Part shown: one piece after another, positions 23,236-33,925 of the stretch
How the letters are laid out: each line of letters begins with the position of its first letter
Position numbering within the stretch: position 1 is the stretch's first letter
Assembly: GCA_026874595.1 (NCBI GenBank)
Contig: CM049307.1
Coordinates: 28,122,362 to 28,186,361 of the forward strand
Reading direction: 5' to 3'
Length of the DNA stretch: 64,000 nucleotides
Source of the DNA: Sipunculus nudus
Taxonomy: Eukaryota > Annelida > Sipuncula > Golfingiida > Sipunculidae
The notes under the pieces: generated by a model
The model's database searches: none
The model's input: the letters and a program-made list of their open reading frames with translations, nothing else
What the model was told of the DNA's origin: nothing
Made by a program: the position numbers and the translations under genes

Positions 23236-23410
23236 AAATTTTTCTGTGAGTGAGGCACGGCCTTCCTGTTTGCGGCTGGAGAGCCAGGACTCGGTTAGGG
23301 CCGACCCGTGAAAATCCCATGTCTCCTCTCCTGATACTGGTACTCGAACTCACAATATGTTCTTCAGCCACAGTCTTTTGTACTGCCCAGACCACAGACA
23401 ACAGTAAAAT
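23236..23410 (-). mobile_element. Decayed tRNA-derived SINE, 5' part
   Basis: On the minus strand the order CTGTGGCTGAAGAACA, GAGTTCGAGTACC (degenerate B box), GATTTTCACGGGTCGGCCCT, AGGAAGGCCGTGCC and TCACTCACAG corresponds to the intact SINE at 61059 (CTGTGGCTCAGGGG, GGGTTCGAATCTC, TTTTTCACGGTCGGCCCC, GGAAGGCTGTGCC, TCACTCACAT). The A box region is mutated. No A-rich tail is seen on the low-coordinate side. The two opposite-strand frames across it are by-products. Confidence 0.65.
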
Positions 23411-23751
23411 GCATGCAAAGTTTAACATGTCTTAAACAAAATAAATGTTTCACCCCTAGCATTATATTTGAAAGATGATATTTTGCCAGTTAAACGTGGA
23501 GTGGCATTTTTACAATTGACATCAACATGTTGCATCATGTTTGAAGAAATAGAAATTTTAAATATTGAACCGCTATAACGTTATTTCACTATGTTAAAAC
23601 AATTAAGAGAACACTATTTGTGGAACAGAAAATACTCATGTTTATTTTTTCCGGTGAGACCCCCTCCCTTACCCTTTCCATTTACTTGTCATGAACTTTA
23701 ACAAAATCGTTTATTTATGATTTTCACAGCCTGAAAATATAATACGTAATG

Positions 23752-23754
23752 ATA

Positions 23755-23805
<51 letters not shown>
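23752..23805. repeat. (TA)n microsatellite
   Basis: A TATATA tract with one ATG interruption near its start, followed by TTATATTTAGAATTTCTGGA. Confidence 0.9.
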
Positions 23806-23808
<3 letters not shown>

Positions 23809-23859
23809 TTAGAATTTCTGGATCCGCCATTGGTTTGCAAGGACCTTTCTGAAATGTTC

Positions 23860-23994
23860 TGATTTCCAAATTTGAGCTGTATAATCATAATACACGATAT
23901 GAAAGGTACGACGCAAAAGGGACCACTTTGTGCTCGGGTGAACAAAGGGTGATCAATAAAGCTCAGATGACCTATAGTCATCTTATCTGAGCTA
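23860..23994. repeat. Repeat end with AGCTCAGATGAC hairpin
   Basis: AGCTCAGAT at 23960-23968 pairs with ATCTGAGCT at 23985-23993. The core GCTCAGATGACCTATAGTCA matches 2526-2545 with one difference. The body upstream is not obviously the same as at 2.1-2.5 kb, so only the hairpin terminus is clearly shared. Confidence 0.55.
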
Positions 23995-24089
23995 GGAAAA
24001 TGCATGTAATGGCCTGCTAGTCCATGAAGCATGCGGAAGATTTCACACATAGGGTTATCATAGCATTAAAAGTGGCTTCTTTGGATTGG

Positions 24090-24350
24090 TCATGCAGGTA
24101 TTTTTCATTACCGGTTAATGTTGTTTTACTTTAATGGTTAGGGAACTGTGTTACACTTTCGGGTAATTTAGTATTACGTTATTGGTCAGCAAATGTTACA
24201 TTATCGGTTGATTTTTGTTACATTATTGGTCAGTGTTACATTATCGGTCATTTCTTATGACGTTACCGGTTGGTATTACATTATAGGTTAATTTCTTATT
24301 ACATTATCAGTGAATGTTACATTATAAGACAAGTATTACATTTTTTAGTT
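24090..24350 (-). repeat. ATAATGTAAT array, inverted copy
   Basis: On the plus strand units read TTACATTATCGGTYRAT with variants (TTACATTATTGGTCAGTG, ACGTTACCGGTTGGTATTAC). This is the reverse complement of the array at 18960-19165. Period is about 20 to 25 bases, with ten or more units. Confidence 0.75.
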
Positions 24351-27300
24351 GTAACAGGGCTGCTTTATTTAGCTCACCTTTAAGGAGATGAAAAATACTC
24401 CTACCGGTATCGACCCCCCCCCTTTCCTTCCAAGTAACGCCTGATTGTATTGGAGTTTTTGGTCGCACATTAAATAATATTATCCATGCAAACATACACA
24501 TAAGCACCCACAAATAAACACACCAACGCACACAAATTTATTACACGTAGTGAAACAGTTCATGGAGTGCATGAATGAAAGCGGCAGACGTTGCTTCATG
24601 GCAAGCGATGTGCCATGGAAACGGTAGTCAGTGGACTTGTAACTGGGGCTTAATATATTCAATCAGGAGTACTTTGCGTCTCTTTATTCTGAGCAAAGTG
24701 TCTCTCACCTCGATAAAAGTGATTGCATGAGAACATGACGCAAACTGAGAAGGTGACAGATCGCACCGATTGACCCCCGCCCCCTTTGCTTGTAGTCCCC
24801 AGCAAAAATATCTCAGACCCCATCAGTAACGTCTCAGCACGAAGTGGATTCAGTTAATTTTCCTGAGCGTGGTGTGAACTGATAGGACTGAATTAAAATG
24901 TCATACAAAAATGAATTCGACCACAAACCACGATGAATGGGGAAAGAAGTGAAGAAATTACACAAAACTACTGGTGTGGTCACAGGAGATACAAAAGAAT
25001 GTGTACAATAAACAAAGTCTACATATCTGATTACAACCCCCGCGTTTAATTCATTTGTAAAATTTTGTGCGTTTACAGGCAGGAGAAACATCTGACACTC
25101 TGAGCCACCTGACTAGAATCCGCTCAATTTAGTAATCTAAAGTTTTGAAGTTATTTTAAGCAGCTTTAATACCTGTATTTTTTTAAGTTCAAGTCAATAT
25201 TTAATCGGTTTTCTCTTGTGGTTATACACTTTCACTGACTGTATACGTTTACATAAAACCCTGGTGTTGTCTCTTTTTATAATGTTGAACTTCTCACATT
25301 CATATGCATTAACATTTCTTCAGTCTCTTTGTATATTAGGCATTGCGCATTTCATGAAGTTTTCATACTGCTATATAATTGACAACAGCTTTTTGGTTGA
25401 TATATTATTTTCAAACAAGCAGAACTGTGCGAGTCACCGAGTAACTGTAACCTCTGCTTCCGTCCCCTGCGTGGTCCCCGTCTGACTGACCTGTGTGGGT
25501 TTACTTGTACCAGGTACCCTTGGTTATAAGATTTATAGAAAAAGGCTCTCATCCACATTTTCAACTCAGCCTCATCCATCACATTCAGGGGCACTCAAAG
25601 ACCACGCCTGGAGTAAATTAATCCTGAGTTTGTACCGGGTGACACGCCAGCGTCATGACAGCGCTGACCTTGGTATCTGACCTTGTAATAAAGGTTCTTC
25701 CAGAGTACTTAAAAGTTAAACAGCTAGAATACAGATATTATACGGAATTTTAATTTATTTTACACAGTGATGGTGGTAGCGTGCAGCTTTATGACATGGG
25801 CGGAAACACAAAACAAAAATAAATGAGACTGGAGCATTAGAGGTGAAGCCAATGAATTCGAAACATAAAATAGGTATTATCTGGGATCCCCGGGCTCTCT
25901 GATGCCCACGTTATTGATGCACCCGGCAACAGGAAATGAGTCGGCAGAATACCTGTTAAAACTGTGTCTGGGAGCCCAAATCAAATGCTCGCTGACAGTT
26001 CCGTGGGCAGAACCATGGATAAACAACGTGATTTTTATCCCCAACAAAAAGGGCAGTTGTTTGTTGTTTACAGTAACAGAGACCTCTAAGGGTAGCATAG
26101 TCTATTATTAGACCTCGTTGGTTATAAAACAAATCCAAACAGCATGATCATAAAGCGAAGCGCTGTCCTACCCTACCTACGCACGGAACGTTTCTGTCGT
26201 GTAAAAAATCCGCAGGCAGAGAGTATGTATTTTATTTTATCATTTCTTCACAATGACGACTGTGCGTTCGTCATCTACACTGTGTGATCCAAACGCGCTT
26301 GATCCCGGAAAACAGTGAGAAAAGTATCAGATTTCAAATAATTGACTGTCTGTGAGGTCTGGATTGCTCTTGTGATGTCATGTTACACTAAAGGTTCCTA
26401 AAAAGAAACAAGGGCTGAGTTTTATGGAAAGTTTTGCTCGGTTCTTGGGCTTTCTTCACGTGTGTCTTTAAGTCCATAAAACGTTTCCATGCGTGTTGAT
26501 TATTTGGCGCAAATACGCTCTTTATAACGACCATTAAAGAGACCCTGAAACAACGGCCAAATAGGGCCCTGCTTTGATTATACTGATAATAAAAACTGAT
26601 GACAGGAAATTTCGCGTTTTACTTCAAGATGAATAAATTAACACCGCCCCTGTTCCTGCTTATCTATTTCACTATGCATACTTACTCAGTGTAACATTTT
26701 AATGAAAAAAATATATAATTATAAAAATAATTCAGACTTCATTCACTCTGACAACAATATAATGAAACACCTTTTTAACGGATGATTAAGATTTTCATCT
26801 TAATTAATAACTGGATCATGGATAGTGATAACTCCGTGAGGTGTCTGTGTTGATTATACGAAAAGATGAATGTAACTATGGACATCCTCTCTGAATGATA
26901 AGGACTGTTGTTTATTATGAACAAACATCGACAATGTGTTTTGAAAAAGTATAATTAGTAAAATTTTCAAAAAATATTTTCTGAAAACCTGTTCAGTTAC
27001 GTGACAAAGCTAATCGATTAGAGGAGCACACTGTTGAGTGCGGACCGGCTGAGCGGTTACAGCGTCACAGTAATGACAATGCTCCCAGAAGGAATTCGCC
27101 AACAACATATTTCAGCATGTAACGGATTTTATTTTACCGGATAGTTAAATCGGATACCTACGTGGTTACGTGACTAAGTATAAAAGTAAGGCAAATGTCT
27201 CTCCGGGTAAGACCAGTGGCCTGCTATCGTTTTAAACCATGGTTGGCTTGACCAGGGCTACATCGAATTTCGACATTTATATCCATACCTTGTTTTCTCT

Positions 27301-27781
27301 TGTGATCAAAGTTCACGTTATTCGGTTATTCGATGTTACGTCATAATAGATACATCTGCTCCCAGTCCTTAATGTGTCACACAAGTGTAAGCCACTTTTC
27401 ATTAAACAGGGGATCAACATCAAGCCACCTGTGCAATCTGTTTAAAGAAAAATATACATGGTTGAAATGCGCACGTTTCACATTTAATCTTCAGAGCAAG
27501 ACTGAAATATACAAAGGTGTCTGGAGTGCCTCAAACTCCAGAGCGTTGAAAGAGATCATATTACATTTAGGGTAGCCAGACTATTAAAACGTACTAACGT
27601 ACGCATTGACAACAGGCGCTCGAATTGCTAATAGTGTAGATTTCGGTTTATTTTTTTACTTTTCTGGGTCATTTCCTTATAACTAATACTTATCTGACAT
27701 TTTCCTCGCAATTGTTCACACTATATGGTCCATTTTTTAAATTTTTTACTTAATGTTTGAAATATTTGAGGCAGGCAAGAA
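24351..27781. other. No gene recognised
   Basis: Mostly unique DNA. Overlapping short frames occur at 24834-25091 (minus), 25216-25485 (plus) and 25877-26111 (both strands) but carry no recognisable domain, signal peptide context or splice-supported continuation. No transposon termini were resolved before 27782. Confidence 0.45.
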
Positions 27782-27972
27782 GCCCCCGTTGTTAGGTCCG
27801 CCAGCCATTGCATAGCAACCGAGGACGCATTTTCTGTTTGGTTAATATGTCTACTTCGGGAGTCTTCAAAAGGTGACACCTCTGACGTAACAATGGTTCA
27901 GCCAATCACGCATGTACTTCATATTTAGCCTGAAACCGATGTGCCATGGCTGTCGGACCTAACAACGGGGGC
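27782..27972. mobile_element. MITE with perfect 19-bp terminal inverted repeats
   Basis: GCCCCCGTTGTTAGGTCCG at 27782-27800 is exactly the reverse complement of CGGACCTAACAACGGGGGC at 27954-27972. Similarity extends inward (CCAGCCATTGCA against GACAGCCATGGCA), giving about 31-bp termini with few mismatches. Total length is 191 bp with no coding capacity. Flanks are GGCAAGAA and AATTCAAG, not a clean duplication, so the superfamily is open. Perfect termini suggest a fairly recent insertion. Confidence 0.8.
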
Positions 27973-30244
27973 AATTCAAGCGCCTGTGAATCGACCAAAT
28001 AGAGCGGCAAAATACACTTCAATGTTACTGTAACCACTCAAGGAATCACCTTTTCATATTGAGGTTTGAAAATATTTTCAGATTGAATACAAGCATGCGC
28101 GTCTTACTTAAATTAGTCCGTTGAAGATCATTTTATTTCTTGTACTAATTAACACTGAACACGGCTATTTTTAATTGGAGAGAAACTTGTTGCTTATTCT
28201 GCAGCGGATTTAGCCTGTGCAAATACAAACTAAATATGTTGGAAATTAATTCATTTTCATCCTGTAAAGTTGTCCACTGAAATACTTGCTACCATCCCCG
28301 GCTGAAATGAAACTGCGAATGTCTAATATGCATGTACCGATCACAATTTTAATCATCTCTATAAAATATAATACACATTCATCATGGCATGTTAAGGCTT
28401 AAGTTACGCTTCATTTGGGTCAGGCGTACCAAAACCGCAATCTTGCTTATGTTACCCCTTACTGGCAAAGGCCCGAATCACAATCATCGCTTTTAGTTTA
28501 AAAAGTGTTTACCGTAAGTAACGGAAAAAGTAGATCTCCATACACCCATCACTGACTATAGTCACTGACTCGGTTTTCTTATATTTCGCTTTAGGTGCAA
28601 ATACACAGTTATAATTTTAGGACACACTCACCATGCAGGTTTTCTGTACCAAGAGTGTTATTGTAAGGAATGTGAACAAAAGCGCGCAATGATAACATAA
28701 CCCTTTAGCTTCTTGTCCTTATGGTGTCCTAGGCATTTGTCATAGAGAGGTCATGGATTTGTTGGTCAGCTAGCCTCTTTTCATGGTCAAGAGGTTTTTG
28801 ATGCAATATATAATGGAAGGTACTATGTATAACATTTAAAAGAAATTATCCAATAAAAGGGGATTTGCTTGAAGAGACACCTGAATATGATATAGTGCGC
28901 GTGTAAAGATATCAATACATAACGTCATAAAAACTATGACTTAAGAAATGTGTGTAAAAATAACGATTAATCCCCATACTAGGTGTTATTCCTATCAGAA
29001 TGGTCTCAGGTTACACCATGCTTTTCACTCTTGTGATCTAAGGACAAACTAAGGAACAGGAACATCCAGTAATACGTGTATCCTGTTCTCCTCTCTACAG
29101 AGTCACATGTAAGGCCCTCCATGTCGCGTTATATCAGTTTGCAGATGCTTAGTTGTGCTGGCTGTCTAATATTAGCGCAGGGCTAATGTAACAACCGTAC
29201 TTGCAATGCGGTTTATTTATTTATAGGCCGCCAGACCGTCAGAGCTTTCAGCTATATGAACGTAAAACCTTAATATGAGGAGCTATATATACGTGGAGAG
29301 GTCCGTTTCATTCCAAGGCAGACTGGAGTTAAAAGATCAGTCTTAAAGCCCTACGTATTGATGGTCTTAATTTATATCAGCTTATTGCCAAAGAAGGACA
29401 CGAGACAATTCTTCAAAATATCAATTTGTTTATGCAAATGCAAAGGGCTTTATAACCATTATAAAAAATAACAATGATAAATAACGAGACGTAAGTTCCA
29501 AGAATTTAATCCTTATATGCGAGTTTGTCTGATGATTTCAAACACGTCTTGGCAGTCTACAGCATGAGCTCTGTTCTGTGTTATCATGGAATTATACATA
29601 AGCTAACAACGGAAAAGGAGAAATCATTCATAAGAAAAAAGTGGTTATATCCGATGTTGTTGCGAAGTTTTTAGTCAAAATATAGACATTCATTTTACTG
29701 AATGTTCGGAAGCACTGGAACGATTTATTTCCTTAGCCTGAATGTTTAAAATCGTGTACACGTTATAAATCACGATAAAACACTAAGCTGTGTGATGTAT
29801 AATATACATACATTGCATGTTTTTGGGGCTTTTAACGCTCTCTCTATGGAACTTTTAAAAGCACCGAGATTTTGCCCTTTATCGTCAACTGTTTATCTTA
29901 ATTATTACATCATCATTCCCTGAGAGCTTGTATTTTTTTATGAGAAAGTATGCATTATTGGAATTAACGACAAGTGTATTGGCTTTTCTTATCCTTGGTT
30001 AAATCCACGCCATTTAAGTTTCAAGCCAAAATATACACACCATAAGAGATTACGAAAACATTTTATTAAGACATCCTGACGTTGAACATACCGGAAAAAA
30101 ATGAATTAGAAAAAAACATTCTTTTGAGGGAGGCTATAAACTGACATCACAGATTTAACAGATACTCCTGATTCAATTTCTTGTGACCTATCTTGCGACC
30201 TTGGAGTCGTTTGGGGTGCAAACCAACCGATGGGTAGTGGTCAG
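27973..30244. other. No gene recognised
   Basis: Unique AT-rich sequence without domain-bearing frames. No tandem array or element terminus was recognised. Confidence 0.5.
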
Positions 30245-30540
30245 TTTTAAGTTGTTACGAAGACAAATTGCTCATTGGGCCGATCCCGGATTCGAACCTA
30301 TGTTGGTGGCGCACAAGTCCTACGTACCAACCGCTTCTCTAGAAAAGCAAGCTTCACTAGCGAGACAGTTCGGTCCGCTTTTATGTCACCCCGTAACACA
30401 CCCCTCTTAAGAGCGTTCTGCTATCAGAACAAGACTTATAATCTCAGGAGTCACACTTTGGTGAGCTTATTCTCTGGGTCACAAAGTTTACCGTCATCTC
30501 GGACGAGCCCTAATTATGTTACGAAAACAAATTGCTCAGG
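30245..30540 (-). repeat. LTR-end-like direct repeat with a tRNA-like insert
   Basis: TGTTACGAAGACAAATTGCTC at about 30253 recurs as TGTTACGAAAACAAATTGCT at about 30518. On the minus strand these read AGCAATTTGTYTTCGTAACA, resembling the CGTAACA terminus of the LTR family, and the second is followed by GGGCTCGTCCGAGATGA, text similar to leader sequences after LTRs. Between them the minus strand carries AGCGGTTGGTACGTAGGACT and GGTTCGAATCCGGGA, which resemble tRNA A and B boxes. The segment may be LTR-end fragments of the adjacent Gypsy fossil plus a SINE or tRNA-like fragment. Confidence 0.35.
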
Positions 30541-32211
30541 GGAATATCAGGGTCCTTATGCTGTTCTGCGACAAGTTGTGACCTTGAAAATGCTGCATCC
30601 TGTACGGGCGAGTCATTAGACTAGTGACTCCCAGAGTGTTATTATCTGGACCATTATCCTCATGTGTGTTTTTCTCGGCCATAGATCTAGTTACAGCACA
30701 TGAAGGATACAAACCAGGAATTTCCTTACTTTCAGGATCAGTGTCCTGATTTAGTGACGGCCTTTCTGTCACTATTGGTACAGACTGTACTTTGTCACTT
30801 GCACCATCATTGCTTAGCAGCAACTGAATTCCCTTAAAAGGTAAAGTAGTTCCTCGCAGAAGTCTTGTAAGGACCTAGCCTTATTAAATTCCTCGCAGAA
30901 ATCAAATGAGGTTTTTACCCGCTAGCTACGGATTCTTCTTTGGAGTCAGACGGCACGTTGGCCTCCGTAGCATCAAACTCTTTATTAGAGTCAATAAAGG
31001 AGTTGTACCCCTTATTTACATGAAAAGAGCCTGGGCCTTGTAATATGTTATGCATAGATTTTGAAACAAAACCAGAAAGTTTACCCCTGGGTTTATCTAC
31101 AAGTTTCCAGCAGTCAGATAATTACAGATTTTCCTTGACAATGACTTGCCTTGGTTGGATCCAGACACAGTGGACGTAGACTGAGGTGTAGCAATTGACT
31201 TTCTTGAACTTTAAGGACTACTAGTACTGGGTGACTGCGCTTTAAACTTCTTTTGACCATATATACTAATTTAAATTCTTGTTTGTGAATGACTGGTTTG
31301 ATTTGCTAGTAAAGGACATTTTGTGTGTTAATGAATAATCATCAGCTAATTAAGCATCAATGTCAAGTGTTTCAGGACTTTTCTCATCCAGAAAAGTTTT
31401 AATATCTGCGTTAATGCAGCGCTTAAATTCTTCAAGCAAAATCAACTGGCGCAAATTGTCTGAATCTTTCATTACATTTTTAGAACTACACCAGCAATCA
31501 AACAACTGCTTTTTTGTCCTAGCAAATTTGACATAGGTCTGTTCTTTGCGCTTTTCCAAATTTCTGAATTTCTGGCGGTAATCCTCCGAAACTTACCCAT
31601 AACCTTTTAGGATTAACCGTGTAACCTGGTCATAGTCAGCAGCGGCTTCTACTGAAAGCTCTGAATAAAATTCTCCGGCCTTGCCAGTCAATACACTTTG
31701 TAATAGCATACTCCAATTTTCCTTAGGCCATTTTAAATTTTCAGCCACCTTCTCAAAGTGTAAGAAATATTTATCAACCACTTTCTCTCAGAAAGATGGG
31801 ACCAGTCTTATGTGTTTAGTAACATCAAAACTGTGAGTTTGGGCGGCACTAAGACTATTTTCTAGATAATTCTTTCTAGCTCCAGTCGTTTTAACTCAAT
31901 TTCTTTTTCTATTCTTTCTTTTTCTATTTCTTTTCGTTTTTCTAATTCCCTCTCTTCTCTTTGTTTTTCTTTTTCTGATTCTAACTGCATAGCAAGGCTG
32001 TCATTTTTTTATGTTTTCACTTCTCTCTCTTTAATCAAACCTTTGCTAACTAGATCCTGCATGATTTTAGTAATGATATCAGGCTTTTTCAAAGCTTCTC
32101 ACTTAATAGCCCTAAGTGTTGTCTCAAACGCAACAACTGTTACTTTGTCGACTGTACAAGTTGATCAGGGTCGCAATCCTCAACAAATGTCTCAGGTTTG
32201 AAATCTGCCAT
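30536..32211 (-). pseudogene. gag-pro: Gypsy retrotransposon gag and partial protease, decayed
   Basis: Reading on the minus strand from ATG at 32211, the frame begins MADFKPETFVEDCDPDQLV and meets an in-frame stop after 23 codons. A Glu/Lys-rich coiled coil follows (about 32010-31870). Next comes a SCAN-like Gag region (HFEKVAENLKWPKENW, LLQSVLTGKAGEFYSELS, then YRQKFRNLEK, FDCWC and LRQLILLEEFKRCI, about 31780-31350), the particle-forming part of many animal Gypsy Gags. ADDYSLTHK follows near 31340. After a degraded stretch, the end of the protease region is seen at 30823-30536 (GIQLLLSNDGASDKVQSVP, then IPGLYPSCAVTRSMAEK), which in such elements precedes reverse transcriptase. Several stops and frame changes make it non-functional. 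No reverse transcriptase or integrase is present, and LTR-family sequence lies upstream at 32340-32830. Confidence 0.8.
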
Positions 32212-32339
32212 GTTAAGATGTTAAAACAATAACTAAAACACTGAGATAAATCTTGTAAATAATGCAATGTAAACAATGTGTAATCTTGTAAAGAATGTAT
32301 TGTAAAAAATGTGTCTAGGTCAAGGCCTAATAAATTTAA

Positions 32340-32830
32340 AGCATATAATCAAGATGAACAGTTCACATAAATCTTCTCAGAGAATAATAGTCCAGTTCAA
32401 TCACAAAATCAACTTGTTGTAATTCCAAAGTGAAGTTCTGATAGCGATCCCAAAGGCAAACTGAACACTAATTAAAATCCGTTACAAATTCGAAGGAAAT
32501 CTATAACTGCTGAAATTATCGGATAGGTCCACAAACTGGCTAACACTCTTCCGTGTACGCTGGAATATTTCTCTCCTCTCTCCCGGCTCTAATACACAGC
32601 CCCTTATTTATAACTTTTCACCTCCAGCCGAGAACTTTCCATTTCCCGAAAAATCTAAAGTTTCCAATAATACACACTTTACAGGAAACATCTAGAACAA
32701 CGAACGCTGTGTTTCTACATATCAAGGTTCACACGTGAGCCGGCCCGGCTCGGCCAGGCGAGAAAGCCCCAGACTAGCATGACCTCTGTGTTTACACTTC
32801 AGACCCCACGCGTTGGCCGGGCTATGCCGC
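32340..32830 (-). mobile_element. LTR sequence, Gypsy-type family, copy D (U5 end missing)
   Basis: Shares with copy C the blocks AACAGTTCACATAAATCTTC (C: TAGTTCATATAAATCTGCCC), TTGTTGTAATTCCAAAGTGA, GATCCCAAAGGCAAACTGAA, ATTATCGGATAGGTCC, ACACTCTTCCGTGTACGCTG and the promoter ACACAGCCCCTTATTTATAA. With copy A it shares CCAGCCGAGAACTTTCC. The terminal TGTTACGG end and the AATGAATAAAGAAG region of the other copies are absent on the low-coordinate side, where the gag leader begins. The position upstream of gag suits a 5' LTR. The outer boundary is uncertain and may reach about 32910 (ATAAAAGAGACATCTGTAAC). Confidence 0.65.
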
Positions 32831-33000
32831 AATAGCAGCGGACAATGCTAGCGCTGCACATACACATGTAAGACTGCTGCATACAATAAAAGAGACATCT
32901 GTAACATCGTGCATAAGTGACTTTGCATATGTGAGTATCCTTAATTGGCATACCTGAATCCGTATGGTGTGCCGGATTCCCACTAAAATTTCTCATTTCC

Positions 33001-33103
33001 CCTTCTTGATAAAAACTGGCCTTAAAACATGATATTCTGTTCATGATTGTTGAGTTATTTCGTGAACAAACACACAAACAGGAACGGGGATAAACGCATA
33101 CTC
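33001..33103 (-). repeat. Dispersed repeat R, copy 2
   Basis: CCTTCTTGATAAAAACTGGC, CTTAAAACATGATATTCTGT, TCATGATTG, GTGAACAAACACACAAACAG and GGATAAACGCATA align in order with copy 3 at 33671-33773 and inversely with copy 1 at 13196. Confidence 0.65.
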
Positions 33104-33670
33104 TCCCAGCGGAGGCAATTATCCCATAAATTTTGAAAACTTGAATTCTTTAAATGATATTCTAAAAAGTTCACTTTCATTTCTCAGACCGGTTGTTTCT
33201 TACAGAAATAGCATAAAAATACACATATATGCTGACCCCATAAACCGAAAGTCAGGCACCAGAGATTCAGAGGAAGTATTATTTACTCTGCTTATCAAGA
33301 TAATTAACTGATGGAATTAGGCGTATTGTTACGTTGGTGTTAAAAGCTTATTTAAGCTCGCTCTTTATTTTCAGATCTCTCTCTGCTGTAAAATGAAACT
33401 TCGAAAGGAGTTTTGTCTATAAGCTCTCAACAAAGTCCTCTCCGCGTAATGTCTTAATTAACATGCCTACGACCTTTATTGACTTTGAATTTTGACCGGG
33501 CCTGATTGAAATGAAAACCACAGAAAAAAGAGCAGATTATTTATTTAAAAAATGCTATGAAAATATTAAACAGCTGCAGTGATGCCTCTCTTTACCAGCC
33601 GTATATATTACAACTACAACAACAACAAAAAACTTGTCCCGGCAGTATCCGTAAATTGAATTTTAATTTT

Positions 33671-33773
33671 CCCTTCTCAAACAGGCCTTAAAATTTCATG
33701 AAATTCTTTTCATGATTGCGCGAGTTATTTTGTGAACAAACACACACACACACGAACGGGGATGAACGCATAC
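33671..33773 (-). repeat. Dispersed repeat R, copy 3
   Basis: CCCTTCTCAAACAGGCCTTA, AAATTTCATGAAATTC, TCATGATTGCGCGAGTTATT, GTGAACAAACACACACACAC and GGATGAACGCATAC. The (CA)n run inside it has a different length in each copy. Confidence 0.65.
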
Positions 33774-33778
33774 TAAAA

Positions 33779-33925
33779 AAAATTACAATAAACTGATCTT
33801 CATGCACATGTTAAAATAGACATACATTTATTTTCGTCTTTATTCTCATGCTTAAATTATGAAAACAATTGACGTGTCCAACAATTCGATCAACAATGAG
33901 TGACAAATTAACAATTATATCACGC
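33779..33925 (+). repeat. Dispersed repeat S, copy 1
   Basis: AAATTACAATAAACTGATCT through CAATGAGTGACAAATTAACA aligns base for base, with about ten percent change, to 36052-36197. The two direct copies are about 2.27 kb apart. Confidence 0.75.
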
